DNA of 64,000 nt, taken from Opitutaceae bacterium (GTDB lineage: Bacteria > Verrucomicrobiota > Verrucomicrobiia > Opitutales > Opitutaceae). The position numbers were made by a program, and so were the translations under genes. Position 1 is the first letter of the stretch, and every line of letters begins with the position of its first letter. The stretch covers positions 496,001 to 560,000 of the forward strand of contig JAWLBB010000002.1 in the NCBI GenBank assembly GCA_041395105.1, given 5' to 3'. The notes below the pieces were generated by a model. It ran no database searches and was not told the DNA's origin. It worked only from the letters and a program-made list of their open reading frames with translations. Shown piece after piece: positions 42,639-52,062 of this stretch.

Positions 42639-44600
42639 GTGCCCCGGATCAAACGCCCCCACATCGCCCTCACCGCAGAGAAAACCGGTTCCCTGCGCTC
42701 GGTCGATGAAGTGCGCGAGGCGACCCGGGAGGGCACCGGGCGCGACCTCTGGCAGGGCATCCTCAGTCGGGCCGAGGCCGATCTCAACCGCCCCCCCATC
42801 ACTCCCTGGTCCGAATTCCCGGAGCGCGAGCTCATCCACGCCCGGCATGGGAATGCGGATTGGACCGCCTGCTTTGCCGCCGGTCAGCGTGTCCTGCGGG
42901 GAGCCCTCGTTCACCTCGTGACCGGCGACGTCCGCTTTCGCGATCTGTCCCTCCGGCAGATCGCCTCTCTTTTTGACCCGGAAGACTGGCCGATGTGGTG
43001 CGACCAGGCTCATTTGCATCAGGGCTCCCCGCCGGTCGATCTGCGAACCGGCATGCTGTGCCACGATCTCGCCCTGGCCTACGACTGGCTCCATCCATCC
43101 CTGACCGATTCCGAGCGCCGTTTCATCATCGAAGGCATCGATCGCAGAGGCATCCAACCCTATCTGGCCCGCCTGCCGGGAAATCCGTTCTGGCTCAACG
43201 AAACCCACAACTGGACGACCTGCATCGTCGGCGGACTCGGCATCGCCGGCATGGCTCTCGGCGATGACCACCCGGATTCGCAACGCCTGGTCGCCATCGC
43301 GGAACCCATCATGGCGAAATGCCTGGAGGCCTATGGACCGGAGGGCGAATTCAACGAAAGCGTCGGCTATGCCGGAGCCATCCAACTCCTCGTCAACTAC
43401 TACCTGGCCCGCCGTTACCAGACCGGGGATCGGGACAATCGCCTTGGCCAGGCCCCCTTCCCGCAAGCCTGCCACTGGGTCATGCGTTTCACCAACCCGC
43501 CCGGGCACTACCTGCCCTTTGGCGATGCCCACCTCCGGATGCCGGTGGCCGCACAGTCATTCGCGGCGGTGGCTGCGGCGACCCGCGACCGCGTCCTCCA
43601 GTGGTTCTTTGCCACCCACTATCAGGCCGAGCAGGTTCTCCGTCACGACTGTCGCGGCTTTCTCCTCTTCGATGACACCCTTGAGCCGGAACCTCCGGGC
43701 CCCGAGTTCCCTCTCGGACGAGCCTACCACGCCTATGGCCAGTGTATCAGCAGCCGCACCGATTGGAACCCCCACACGACCGCCTGTGTCGTCGCCGGCA
43801 AAGCCGGACGCGAGCACAATCATGCCCATAACGATGTCGGCCAGGTCGTGATCGACGGCCACGGTGAGCCCCTCATCGTCGATCTGGGATCCTGCCTCTA
43901 CCCCAGTGCCGAGCTCTGGGATGAAAGACACCGGTTCTACAATTTCTCCGGTTTTGGTCACAACATCCCGATGATCGGAGACCGTGAATTGCGGATGACG
44001 CCCGATGCCCAGGGGCGCATCCTCGACGCCAGCTTCAATCGCAAGACAGGTGCCTCGTGGACGATTGATTCCACCGCAGCCTACGAGGATGTCCGCTCGG
44101 TCACCCGCACGGTTGTCCATCTCTTTCCGGGTATCGTGGCCGTTCTCGATCTTGTCGAACTGAAGCGGCCGGAGAAGGTCGTCTTGCGATGGCATACGGT
44201 CGATCGCTGCAGTCCGGATCCGGACGGGGCCTTTCTGGTAAAGGGCGAAATCGCCCGACTGGCGGGAAGGGTCATCAACCTCAATCGGCGGGAAATCCGG
44301 ATCCGCCGGGGTGAACACGCCTACAAAGCGCCCTACGACCGCAACCGATTGGGCGAGCTTCAGGTCCAGAAGAACGAGAGTTTCATCGAAACGGAATCAA
44401 CCGACCAGACGGTGAGGCTGCTCAGTCTCTTTGCAATCTTCGGACCCGATGCGACGCCGTCCGCCTGGATGCCCGAAGGGCGGGATTCGGCTTCGATCCC
44501 AACCGGAGACGGCGTCGTCCGGGCAGGATGGGCTTCGGGACAGCTCCGGGTTGCAAATCTGGACACTGGATGCGTCGTCCAGTTCCCGGACCCGGGATGA
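42639..44600 (+). CDS. Heparinase II/III-family protein
   Basis: 653 residues from a GTG start. Helical toroid with LNETHNWTTCIVGGLGIAG and EFNESVGYAGAIQLLVNYYLA, then the beta-sandwich with REHNHAHNDVGQVVIDGHGE (His393, His395, His397, Asp399), a clear version of the heparinase II/III C-terminal signature, followed by PLIVDLGS. No signal peptide, so an intracellular lyase is likely. Cotranscribed with the dioxygenase 12 bp upstream. Substrate not determinable. Confidence 0.9.
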   Translation: MPRIKRPHIALTAEKTGSLRSVDEVREATREGTGRDLWQGILSRAEADLNRPPITPWSEFPERELIHARHGNADWTACFAAGQRVLRGALVHLVTGDVRFRDLSLRQIASLFDPEDWPMWCDQAHLHQGSPPVDLRTGMLCHDLALAYDWLHPSLTDSERRFIIEGIDRRGIQPYLARLPGNPFWLNETHNWTTCIVGGLGIAGMALGDDHPDSQRLVAIAEPIMAKCLEAYGPEGEFNESVGYAGAIQLLVNYYLARRYQTGDRDNRLGQAPFPQACHWVMRFTNPPGHYLPFGDAHLRMPVAAQSFAAVAAATRDRVLQWFFATHYQAEQVLRHDCRGFLLFDDTLEPEPPGPEFPLGRAYHAYGQCISSRTDWNPHTTACVVAGKAGREHNHAHNDVGQVVIDGHGEPLIVDLGSCLYPSAELWDERHRFYNFSGFGHNIPMIGDRELRMTPDAQGRILDASFNRKTGASWTIDSTAAYEDVRSVTRTVVHLFPGIVAVLDLVELKRPEKVVLRWHTVDRCSPDPDGAFLVKGEIARLAGRVINLNRREIRIRRGEHAYKAPYDRNRLGELQVQKNESFIETESTDQTVRLLSLFAIFGPDATPSAWMPEGRDSASIPTGDGVVRAGWASGQLRVANLDTGCVVQFPDPG

Positions 44601-44605
44601 CAACG

Positions 44606-44621
44606 GGAGGGGTTCCCCTCC
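44606..44621. terminator. Perfect hairpin after lyase gene
   Basis: GGAGGGG-TT-CCCCTCC, 7-bp stem starting 6 bases after the stop codon. No T-run follows, so it may be a factor-dependent end or a 3' stabiliser. Confidence 0.4.
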
Positions 44622-44887
44622 TCCGACCAGCCCGACCGTCCCCCGGCCGTCAAATCATCCCGGACTTGCACGAATCGGCGTGCTGTTCAGGCTGAGCCGG
44701 AGAAATGTCTGATCTCCTTTCAAGTGCCCGCGCATTCGCGACCAGCGCCCACCGATCGGTCGAACTGCCCCGGCCAGGAACGGGGCGTCCTTCGATGCAC
44801 AGCCCGCAACCAAACAAACCGTAGCATGGACGAATTGCGCCTAGTCAAGGGTGCTTGTCGTTGTTTTGTCTCGGACAACCGTTGCGT

Positions 44888-44960
44888 CTGGCCGGGGACG
44901 TCCAGCCCTACCACGGATGCTCTGATTTCGGTTGGTAGGGCGAGGGCCTCCGGACCCGCC
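44888..44960. repeat. Dispersed intergenic palindromic repeat, family 1, copy B
   Basis: 73 bp aligning with 11783-11850; the last 27 bases are identical. It contains the CCCTACC/GGTAGGG arms, so it can form a hairpin. Like copy A it lies between convergent genes. Confidence 0.75.
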
Positions 44961-45094
44961 GTCGAAGAGCAGTCAACACCTCGTTGGCTGATCCGACTCT
45001 TTCGCCAACTAAGCGCCATTCTAGCATAAACGGGTTTGTTTTTTGTCCCGAAACCAAACGTAGCACGTTTTGTTTGATTGTATCTTATCTGTCA

Positions 45095-48000
45095 CTACAA
45101 AACGGATCCGGCCGCCGGATCCGCCGCTCCGATCGACGACCCTTCGGTCGCCGTCCGGTCCTTGGCATGCTCCTTGGCGAAGAGAACATAGAGCGACGGC
45201 ACCACAAAGAGGGTGAAAAACGTTCCGATGGACATGCCGGCCACGATGACCAGACCGATGCTGTTGCGGGCCTCCGCACCGGCCCCGGTGACCAGAACCA
45301 GGGGAAAGTGGCCGAAGATGGTGGCCGCACTGGTCATCAGGATCGGCCGCAGGCGGGTCATGGAGGCCTCCTGGATCGCCTCCAGTTTGGATTTGCCCCG
45401 AAGCTGCAGCTGGTTGGCAAATTCCACCATGAGGATCCCGTTCTTGGAGACCAGGCCGATCAGGGTGACGAGCCCGACCTGGGAGTAGATATTCAGGGTG
45501 GTCGTCCAACCGTCCGTCCAGAAGGCCAGGTTCGGGTTGGGCATCTTGAGGAAGGTGAAAACCAGCGCGCCGAACATGGCCAGGGGGACCGAGCCCACCA
45601 GAATGACAAACGGATCACGGAAGCTGTTGAACTGGGCTGCCAGCACAAGGAAGATCAGGATGATGGCCAGGCCGAAGGCCGGCAGGAAGGTGTTGCCCTC
45701 GACCCGCAGCTGCCGCGACTCGCCGGTATAGTCGATCACGTAACCGCGCGGAAGAATCTCGGCCGCAGCATCCTCCAGAAAAACCAGGGCCTGGTCGAGC
45801 GGGGCGATGGCCACGCCGCTGATCGTGACGGCATTGAGCTGCTGGAAGCGGTTGAGGGATCGCGGCTGAACACTGTCGTCAAGGGTCGCAATGGTGCTCA
45901 GCGGTATGAGTTTCCCCTCCGGACCGGTCACGTAGATGTCGGAAATCTGGTCCGGATTGAGCCGTTCGATCCGCTTGATCTGGGGGATCACCTTGTAGCT
46001 GCGTCCGTCGATATTGAAGCGGTTGACGAAGTTGCCCCCGACCGCGGCCGAGAGGTCTCCTCCGACCTGCTGGAGGTTGAGCCCGAGCTCCGCCACCCGG
46101 TCGCGATCGATCCGAACCTCGGTCTGGGGTTGATCGATCTTTACGTCGATGAGCGGGGGAAAGGCAAACAGACCGCTCTGCATCGCCTTCATCTGGAGCT
46201 GACGGGCGAACTCCAGGATTTCATCTGTCTCCGCGGTCGAAGCGAGGATGAACTCGACCGGAAACTGCCCCCCTCCCGGCAGAGCGGGCGGAAGAACCGG
46301 AAACATCTGGATTCCAGGGATGGCCGCGAGCTTTCCCTGCAACTCCGGGAGGATCTCAAAGACCGTCCGGTCCCGCTTGCCCCACGGCGCAACCACCAAC
46401 CCGCCGAAGCCGCCGGAGGGGAAGGTTATCTGAAAGGAAGAGTCGTATTCCCGCAGCGATTCGAACGCACTCTGGGCGGCCTCCGTGAAGGGAACCATCT
46501 GGTCAAGAGTCGAATTCGATGGAGTGTTCACAATGCCGAAAACGACTCCCTGGTCCTCGGTGGGCGCCAGTTCCTTGGGCGACTGCATGAAAAGAAGAAC
46601 CGCGAGGGCGCTCAGGACAAGCCAGACAGTATAGATGACCGGTCGCATCCTCAACGTTCCTCCGACGAGCTGGCCGTAGAACTGTTTCAGCCTCTCGAAA
46701 TGCCGGTTGATCATCCCGGTAAAACCCTGATGCTCGCGTTCCGCTCGAAGCAGCTTGGAGGACATGACCGGCGAAACGGTCAGGGCAACCACACCCGAAA
46801 TCATGACCGCACCGGCCAGTGTCAGGGCGAACTCCCGAAAGAGCGATCCGGTCAGCCCTCCCTGCAATCCAATCGGTGCATACACCGCCGCCAGGGTGAC
46901 CGTCATCGCGATGATCGGCCCGAGCAACTCCCGGGCCCCCAGGATGGCGGCGTCAAACGGTTTCTGCCCCTCCCGCAGGTGGCGTTCGACGTTCTCCACC
47001 ACCACGATGGCATCGTCCACCACCAATCCGACCGAAAGCACCACCGCCAGCAGGGTCAGCAGATTCAGGGTGAACCCGAACATCTGCATGAGGAAGACCG
47101 CTCCGATCAGGGACACCGGGATGGCGACCAGCGGCACGAGGACCGAGCGCAGGGAACCAAGGAAGAGATAGATGACAATGACGACAATCAACAGGGTTTC
47201 GGCGAGGGTCTTGATGACTTCATCGATCGCATCCTGGATATAGGCCGTCGCATCGTAGGCCACGGTGCCCACGATCCCCGGAGGCAGGTCCTTCCTGATC
47301 TCCTCCATCTCGGCTGTGATCCGCTTGATCACGTCGAGGGAATTCGCATTGGGAAGCGACCAGATCCCGATGAAGACCGCCTTCTGACCGGAGAACCTCA
47401 CTTCGGCATCGTAACTCTCGGCCCCGAGAACCACATCGGCGATATCTTCAAGCCGGACGATGGCCCCGGCGTTTTCCCGGACGACCAGTTTCTTGAACTC
47501 CTCCACCGAACGCAGGTCGGTATTGGCCGTAAGATTGACCTGGATAAGCGAACCCTTGGTCTGACCGATGGCCGAAAGATAATTGTTCTGGGCGATGGCC
47601 TGGCGCACCTGAACCGGGCTGACATTGTAGGCCGCCATCCGCTCGGGTTTGAGCCAGACGCGCATGGCGAAGGTCCGGGCGCCCAGAATATCCGCCCGCT
47701 GGACGCCCTCGACCGCCGACAGACGGGGTTGAATGGCCCGGACCAGGTAATCCGTGATTTCATTCTGCTCGAGGACGTCGGACGCGAAGCTCAGGTATGC
47801 GGAGGCAAACTGGCTGTCGGCAGACTCGATATTGATGATCGGGACCTCCGCTTCCGGCGGCAGGTCACCCCGGACCTGATCCACCTTAGAGCTGATCTCC
47901 GACAATGCCTTGTTCGAGTCGTAATTGAGCTTCAGGCGGGCCGTGATGGTCGAGACGCTGAGGGAGCTCTGCGACTGGATGAAATCAATCCCGTCCGCCG

Positions 48001-48217
48001 CCGCGATGGCCCGCTCCAGCGGCGTGGTGATAAAGCCCCGGACCAGATCGGCGTTGGCTCCCACATAAATCGTCGTCACCGTGATCGAGGCGTTCTCGCT
48101 GCGCGGATACTGGCGGACGTTGAGGGAACGGATGGCCTGAAGACCCGCCACAATGATCACCAGATTGATGACCACCGCAAGGACGGGACGGCGTACGAAG
48201 AGATCGGTAAACTTCAT
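45095..48217 (-). CDS. RND multidrug efflux transporter, HAE-1 (AcrB/MexB-like)
   Basis: 1040-residue inner-membrane proton antiporter that exports drugs or detergents through a tripartite complex. It starts MKFTDLFVRRPVLAVVINL (first membrane helix), with the large periplasmic loops (PLERAIAAADGIDFIQS, IAQNNYLSAIGQTKG) and the helix-4 double aspartate in GLVVDDAIVVVENV used for proton relay. Twelve membrane helices are expected and the second half repeats the first. Length is normal. The membrane fusion partner lies 40 bp upstream on the same strand. No TolC-type outer-membrane gene is in the window. Confidence 0.96.
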   Translation of the reverse strand: MKFTDLFVRRPVLAVVINLVIIVAGLQAIRSLNVRQYPRSENASITVTTIYVGANADLVRGFITTPLERAIAAADGIDFIQSQSSLSVSTITARLKLNYDSNKALSEISSKVDQVRGDLPPEAEVPIINIESADSQFASAYLSFASDVLEQNEITDYLVRAIQPRLSAVEGVQRADILGARTFAMRVWLKPERMAAYNVSPVQVRQAIAQNNYLSAIGQTKGSLIQVNLTANTDLRSVEEFKKLVVRENAGAIVRLEDIADVVLGAESYDAEVRFSGQKAVFIGIWSLPNANSLDVIKRITAEMEEIRKDLPPGIVGTVAYDATAYIQDAIDEVIKTLAETLLIVVIVIYLFLGSLRSVLVPLVAIPVSLIGAVFLMQMFGFTLNLLTLLAVVLSVGLVVDDAIVVVENVERHLREGQKPFDAAILGARELLGPIIAMTVTLAAVYAPIGLQGGLTGSLFREFALTLAGAVMISGVVALTVSPVMSSKLLRAEREHQGFTGMINRHFERLKQFYGQLVGGTLRMRPVIYTVWLVLSALAVLLFMQSPKELAPTEDQGVVFGIVNTPSNSTLDQMVPFTEAAQSAFESLREYDSSFQITFPSGGFGGLVVAPWGKRDRTVFEILPELQGKLAAIPGIQMFPVLPPALPGGGQFPVEFILASTAETDEILEFARQLQMKAMQSGLFAFPPLIDVKIDQPQTEVRIDRDRVAELGLNLQQVGGDLSAAVGGNFVNRFNIDGRSYKVIPQIKRIERLNPDQISDIYVTGPEGKLIPLSTIATLDDSVQPRSLNRFQQLNAVTISGVAIAPLDQALVFLEDAAAEILPRGYVIDYTGESRQLRVEGNTFLPAFGLAIILIFLVLAAQFNSFRDPFVILVGSVPLAMFGALVFTFLKMPNPNLAFWTDGWTTTLNIYSQVGLVTLIGLVSKNGILMVEFANQLQLRGKSKLEAIQEASMTRLRPILMTSAATIFGHFPLVLVTGAGAEARNSIGLVIVAGMSIGTFFTLFVVPSLYVLFAKEHAKDRTATEGSSIGAADPAAGSVL

Positions 48218-48257
48218 CGGCTGATTCCGGTCGGAAGTTGCAGGGGGAAAGCTCCGG

Positions 48258-49388
48258 TCAGGAGTCCTGCGGCCTCGGGGTCAGCTCGGCCTTCGGGGCG
48301 AGCTCGTTGTTGACGGCGACCCTGGCCCCGTTTCTCAGCTTGAAGGCTCCGCTGGTCACCACTTCATCACCCGGCTTCAGACCTGAAACAACCGCGACAA
48401 AATCGCCCCGCCGTTCGCCCAGGCGAACGAAGCGCTGATTGGCCGTCAGGGACTTGCCGCCGGTCTCCGGATCTGTCTGCGCCTCGACCACAAATATCGA
48501 ATTGCCGTAGGGCGCATAGACCACGGAGGTCGCCGGAACGCTGAGCACCCATTCTTCATCCGGCAAGACGATCTCCGCCTCGACAAACATGCCGGGGCGC
48601 AGGAGCTCGTGAGTGTTCGGAAAAGTGGCCCGACAACGGACGTTCCGGGTGGTCGCGTCCACCTCCGGGCTGATCGTGGTGATTTCGCCCGTTTCGACCG
48701 AATCCGGCGCCGTGTCCGCGGTCACCTCGACGACCTGCCCCACCGACAATCGTGCCAGGTTCTGTTGGGGCATCCAGAAATCCACGTAGATGGGCCGGGG
48801 CGTTTGAATCGAGACGATCGGCGACCCGCTTCCCAGAAACTGGCCGAGATTCACCTGACGAATGCCGAGACGTCCGGAAAACGGCGCCCGAATCGTCTTT
48901 TTGGCGAGGGCGGCACTGATGTTCCGAACCTGGGCCTCCGCCCCTTTCTGCGTGGCGAGGGCGGCATCCAGATCCGCCTGGGAATTCGAGCGCGTTTCCC
49001 GGAGTTCCCGGGCACGCTTCAGACTCAGGTTGGCCAGTTCCAACTGGGCCTCGGCCGCGGCCAGTTGGGCTTCCTCAATCGAGCCGTCAAGCCGGACGAG
49101 GACATCGCCCGCCTCCACTTCCGCGCCGGATTCAAAATGGAGTTCCGTAACAATACCGCCAACCTCCGAACTGGTCGTCACTCCCTGAACGGCCACCACG
49201 GATCCGACGGCCCGCAAGCGCGGCTGCCAGAGCGACTCCTCCGCAACGGCGGTGGAAACCGACTCCGGTGGCTGGGTCGCATTTTCGCCCGCAGCAATCA
49301 GGGCGGCAATCTGCAATCCCTTGATTCCCCCAAGAATCCCGACAACGACGAGAAGTCCGAAGCCGGCAATGGCAAATCTCTTGAACAT
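48258..49388 (-). CDS. RND efflux membrane fusion protein (HlyD/AcrA-like)
   Basis: 376 residues from the ATG at 49388; the frame is open upstream but this start gives the membrane anchor MFKRFAIAGFGLLVVVGILGG. Then the barrel-sandwich hybrid (SSEVGGIVTELHFESGAEVEAGDVLVRLD), an alpha-hairpin (AEAQLELANLSLKRARELRETRS), the second lipoyl half (KKTIRAPFSGRLGIRQVNLGQF) and beta-barrel. It bridges the RND pump encoded 40 bp downstream to an outer-membrane channel. No regulator gene adjoins. Confidence 0.95.
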   Translation of the reverse strand: MFKRFAIAGFGLLVVVGILGGIKGLQIAALIAAGENATQPPESVSTAVAEESLWQPRLRAVGSVVAVQGVTTSSEVGGIVTELHFESGAEVEAGDVLVRLDGSIEEAQLAAAEAQLELANLSLKRARELRETRSNSQADLDAALATQKGAEAQVRNISAALAKKTIRAPFSGRLGIRQVNLGQFLGSGSPIVSIQTPRPIYVDFWMPQQNLARLSVGQVVEVTADTAPDSVETGEITTISPEVDATTRNVRCRATFPNTHELLRPGMFVEAEIVLPDEEWVLSVPATSVVYAPYGNSIFVVEAQTDPETGGKSLTANQRFVRLGERRGDFVAVVSGLKPGDEVVTSGAFKLRNGARVAVNNELAPKAELTPRPQDS

Positions 49389-49774
49389 GACTGAAAACCT
49401 AACGGCTGTTTCTGACGATTGGATTTCCTGCGGCACCCTCCCCTTCCGAGTCCGGCTTTCGGAGGGAAACCCTCCAGACCCGCTGGAACGTGAGAACCGA
49501 AAACGGCTCCACCAGATCACCAGTGAATCAGGCGCGGCCCAAGGTCAAACGTCGGACTGAAGTATTTCAGTCGTCCTGTAGAACGGAACGGGCGTTCAGA
49601 AGGGACCAGCAGCTGTAGCCGCGGCAGTCTCTTGCCGCGAATCGGTGTCCATGTGCGGCAAGCGACTGCCGCGGCTACACTTGGACAAACGAACGAGCAA
49701 GAGCCGCCAGTCCTGGCCCGTGGAATCCGCCCGACTTCGGACCATTCCAACCTGCCCCCGGGCTTTTTCCGCCG
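49389..49774. other. 386-bp gap with palindromic repeat
   Basis: Upstream of the efflux operon. It holds the 66-bp palindrome at 49614-49679 and a weaker hairpin near 49440-49466 (CTTCCGAG...CTTTCGGAGG). I see no gene. Confidence 0.6.
49614..49679. repeat. Long palindrome, repeat family 2 (25-bp arms)
   Basis: Arms 49614-49638 and 49655-49679 are inverted copies matching at 24 of 25 positions (left arm starts TGTAGCCGCGGCAGTCTC, right arm ends CTGCCGCGGCTACA), around a 16-base loop. A solo arm lies at 27563-27588. It resembles REP/BIME-type intergenic palindromes and can form a strong hairpin in DNA or RNA. Confidence 0.85.
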
Positions 49775-49984
49775 TCACTCGCGGGACCGCAGCGTCAGGG
49801 CCGTCGCTACCGCCGCCAGGGTCAGGGTCGGCAGGATCACCCAGAGCGCGTTGATCGGCACGTTCCAATGAGGAATCGCCCAGGCCACCACCACGCATTT
49901 GATCAGGATGACCGCCCAGGCGATCTCCAGAAAAAGACGGTGCGCCCGACTGAGTCCCCCCAGTTTGAAGAGCTTCGCAGTCAT
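49775..49984 (-). CDS. Small two-helix membrane protein (69 aa)
   Basis: Reads MTAKLFKLGGLSRAHRLFLE, then two hydrophobic helices (IAWAVILIKCVVVAWAI and ALWVILPTLTLAAVATALTL) joined by PHWNVPIN, ending RSRE. The composition and clear helices support a real gene. I recognise no family. It is reverse, upstream of the palindrome, and 159 bp after the sialidase-like gene on the same strand. Confidence 0.65.
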   Translation of the reverse strand: MTAKLFKLGGLSRAHRLFLEIAWAVILIKCVVVAWAIPHWNVPINALWVILPTLTLAAVATALTLRSRE

Positions 49985-50143
49985 GACCCCAGAATAGTCG
50001 AATCCGACGAAGGACGCTTCGCGCCCCTTGTCCTGCCCTGCGCATATTCTGATCGGTCGGGCTCAAACCTGCGGAGGACAACAGACTCCCGCCCCCTGCG
50101 CCGCCCCTGGGCCCGCCGAAGGATTACCTGCTGTGCATATCCC

Positions 50144-51952
50144 TCACTGCGCGTTCGCCGCCAGCCAGCGATGCCGTCCGATCGCCTCCGAGGTGCGGAT
50201 GGCCCGGTCGTAGATCCACAAACGCTGGATGGCCGGTCCCACCCGGGCCATCGGCATCCCGTTGACCCCGCGGAAATGGGGACTGAAACGGCTCCACCCG
50301 AACTGGCGCTCACGACCGCCGTCGAGCAACTGACCATCAACAAGGATGCTGATGATCTTGGGACCTCCATCGAGAATGATGGTCACGTTGTGAACCACAT
50401 CCTGGCCGAGAACACCATCCTCGGTCTTCCAGGACGCATGGGTGCGACCATCCGAAAGCAGCATGCCGAATCCCCCCTTCGGATCGACCCTCAGTATGAT
50501 TCCCCGCCAATCCGGCGCCCGCGAATCGAGGAGAACGAGGGTTCCGTCGGCCGCCGGCCGACGGATCTGAAAACCAATGCTGACCCCCCTGCGAAAATCG
50601 CCGGTTCCGTGATCGGGACGGCTGACATCCCGGCCGAGGAAATCCGGCAGTTCCGGCAATGCCACCTCGTGCTCACGACCGCCGTCCAGGGAGAGATCAA
50701 GAACCCGCCCCCGGGCACAGTCCGCCGGCGCCTCGAACTGCCCCCAGAGCCCTTCCACCAATTCGCGGCTGACCTCATGAATTCGCGGAAGATGCTTCTG
50801 CGTTTCCGAGAGATAAAAGCGCCCGTCCTCCTCCAGCAGGTCCGGGTAGCTCATCCGCACATAGGGATCGTCATCATAGAGCACAATCTCCGGCTGACTC
50901 CAGTCGATGACCAACCCGTCCGACGTCTGCCGTTCGACCCCGCCGCAAAGCCAGACCGGATTGCGATCATCATACCAACGCCCACCATGGTTGTGGAACC
51001 AATACAGGTATTTCCCGTTCGCACACTTCCAGGCGAAATTGGCCGCCCGGGGATGTCTCATCAGGCGACCGTCCGGGTAGGCCATGTAGGCCGGCTCCGA
51101 CCAGGTTCGCCCCCGATCCCGACTGGTTGCGCAGACGGGATGCCCGTCGACCGAGCGGTAGACACAGAAGAAGGAACCGTCGCTCATGACCGAGTAGCTC
51201 TGTTCCTCGGCGATCGGTCCGCCTCCCGGAGGCGTCCGCAGGCCGACCTCGCCCTCGGGAAGCGTCTCCCAGAGAAACTTCTCCGGATCGCTTTCCGTAT
51301 TCAGATTTGGGCTACAAAGCAACCATCCCTCGGAACTGGTGAAGAAACCCTCACCGAATCCCCCAACCTTGTGGATGGACACATAGACATTCCCGTCATG
51401 CAGAAACGGCTTCCCGACATTCCAGAAAAAGCGGATCCGGCCGCCATAGGCATTCTTTCGATCAATCTCTGTTTCCCGGACCGGAATCGGGAAACGCCGG
51501 ACCGACCAACTCCGGCCATGATCGTCGCTGAATTTGAAGACAAAATAGCCCTGCGAATCAACTCTCCGGCAGACGCCTCCGGGATAAGGGGGATCGTCTG
51601 CGATCAATTCGCGAAGATTGTCCGTGTTGTGGTTGTAAAAGCAATAGACCCGTCCGGATGCGGCCTTGAAGAGGACCGCATAGGATGCTTCCGGACCGTC
51701 GGCCGGTTCCACGTCCACGCAGGGCTCCCAGGTCTTTCCCCGATCCATGCTCCGGCAGGTGACCACGTGCTGGCCGAGTTGACCTTCGGTCCCGGATCCC
51801 GTCGTGAAGACGCAGAGCCAGGCGCCGTCATCGGTTCGGATCAGATAGGGCTGGTCACTGTACCCCTCGGTCGGGAGGGTCAGACCGCGACTGACATGAC
51901 GCGGGTCCGGAACCGGATGGAAGGGGCTGTTCTTGGCGAATCCAGTGCTCAT
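50144..51952 (-). CDS. Sialidase-like BNR-repeat protein with LamG-like C-terminus
   Basis: 602 residues, no signal peptide. A six-bladed propeller is indicated by Asp-box repeats SMDRGKTWE, SDDHGRSWS and SRDRGRTWS in the first 300 residues. The C-terminal part (from about 415) looks like a concanavalin/LamG-type sandwich (SIGFQIRRPAADGTLVLLDS, VTIILDGGPKIISILVDGQ, IQRLWIYDRAI). Members hydrolyse sialic acids or bind glycans; the Arg triad of true sialidases cannot be confirmed by eye. Alone on the reverse strand, divergent from the outer-membrane barrel gene. Confidence 0.8.
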   Translation of the reverse strand: MSTGFAKNSPFHPVPDPRHVSRGLTLPTEGYSDQPYLIRTDDGAWLCVFTTGSGTEGQLGQHVVTCRSMDRGKTWEPCVDVEPADGPEASYAVLFKAASGRVYCFYNHNTDNLRELIADDPPYPGGVCRRVDSQGYFVFKFSDDHGRSWSVRRFPIPVRETEIDRKNAYGGRIRFFWNVGKPFLHDGNVYVSIHKVGGFGEGFFTSSEGWLLCSPNLNTESDPEKFLWETLPEGEVGLRTPPGGGPIAEEQSYSVMSDGSFFCVYRSVDGHPVCATSRDRGRTWSEPAYMAYPDGRLMRHPRAANFAWKCANGKYLYWFHNHGGRWYDDRNPVWLCGGVERQTSDGLVIDWSQPEIVLYDDDPYVRMSYPDLLEEDGRFYLSETQKHLPRIHEVSRELVEGLWGQFEAPADCARGRVLDLSLDGGREHEVALPELPDFLGRDVSRPDHGTGDFRRGVSIGFQIRRPAADGTLVLLDSRAPDWRGIILRVDPKGGFGMLLSDGRTHASWKTEDGVLGQDVVHNVTIILDGGPKIISILVDGQLLDGGRERQFGWSRFSPHFRGVNGMPMARVGPAIQRLWIYDRAIRTSEAIGRHRWLAANAQ

Positions 51953-52062
51953 TGGGCGTAACCAAGCCCTATCGAAGGCGGTAACCGGGTCAACGCCGAT
52001 TCAATTCACCCGGATCAATCCCTGTTGACGGCCGCCGGTTTCCGCCTATCAACACCCTCCCT

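Larger units (their letters stand above)
44601..45094. other. 494-bp convergent gap with hairpin and dispersed repeat
   Basis: Between the forward lyase and the reverse RND gene. It holds the hairpin at 44606-44621 and repeat copy B at 44888-44960. Two similar stretches, ACCAAACAAACCGTAGCA near 44811 and ACCAAACGTAGCA near 45051, may be parts of a larger repeat. A 99-codon reverse frame crosses the repeat and does not look like protein. Confidence 0.6.

Noticed and set aside
42159..43532. 457-codon reverse frame under the dioxygenase/lyase pair
   Set aside because: Antisense to residues with recognised iron ligands and lyase motifs.
44984..48313. 1109-codon open frame antisense to the RND pump
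   Set aside because: It mirrors the RND gene; its product is low-complexity (Arg, Gly, Asp, His rich) with no fold, as expected for the opposite strand of GC-rich coding DNA.
49868..51961. 697-codon forward frame over the sialidase-like gene
   Set aside because: Antisense shadow; the reverse product has Asp boxes and a proper fold.
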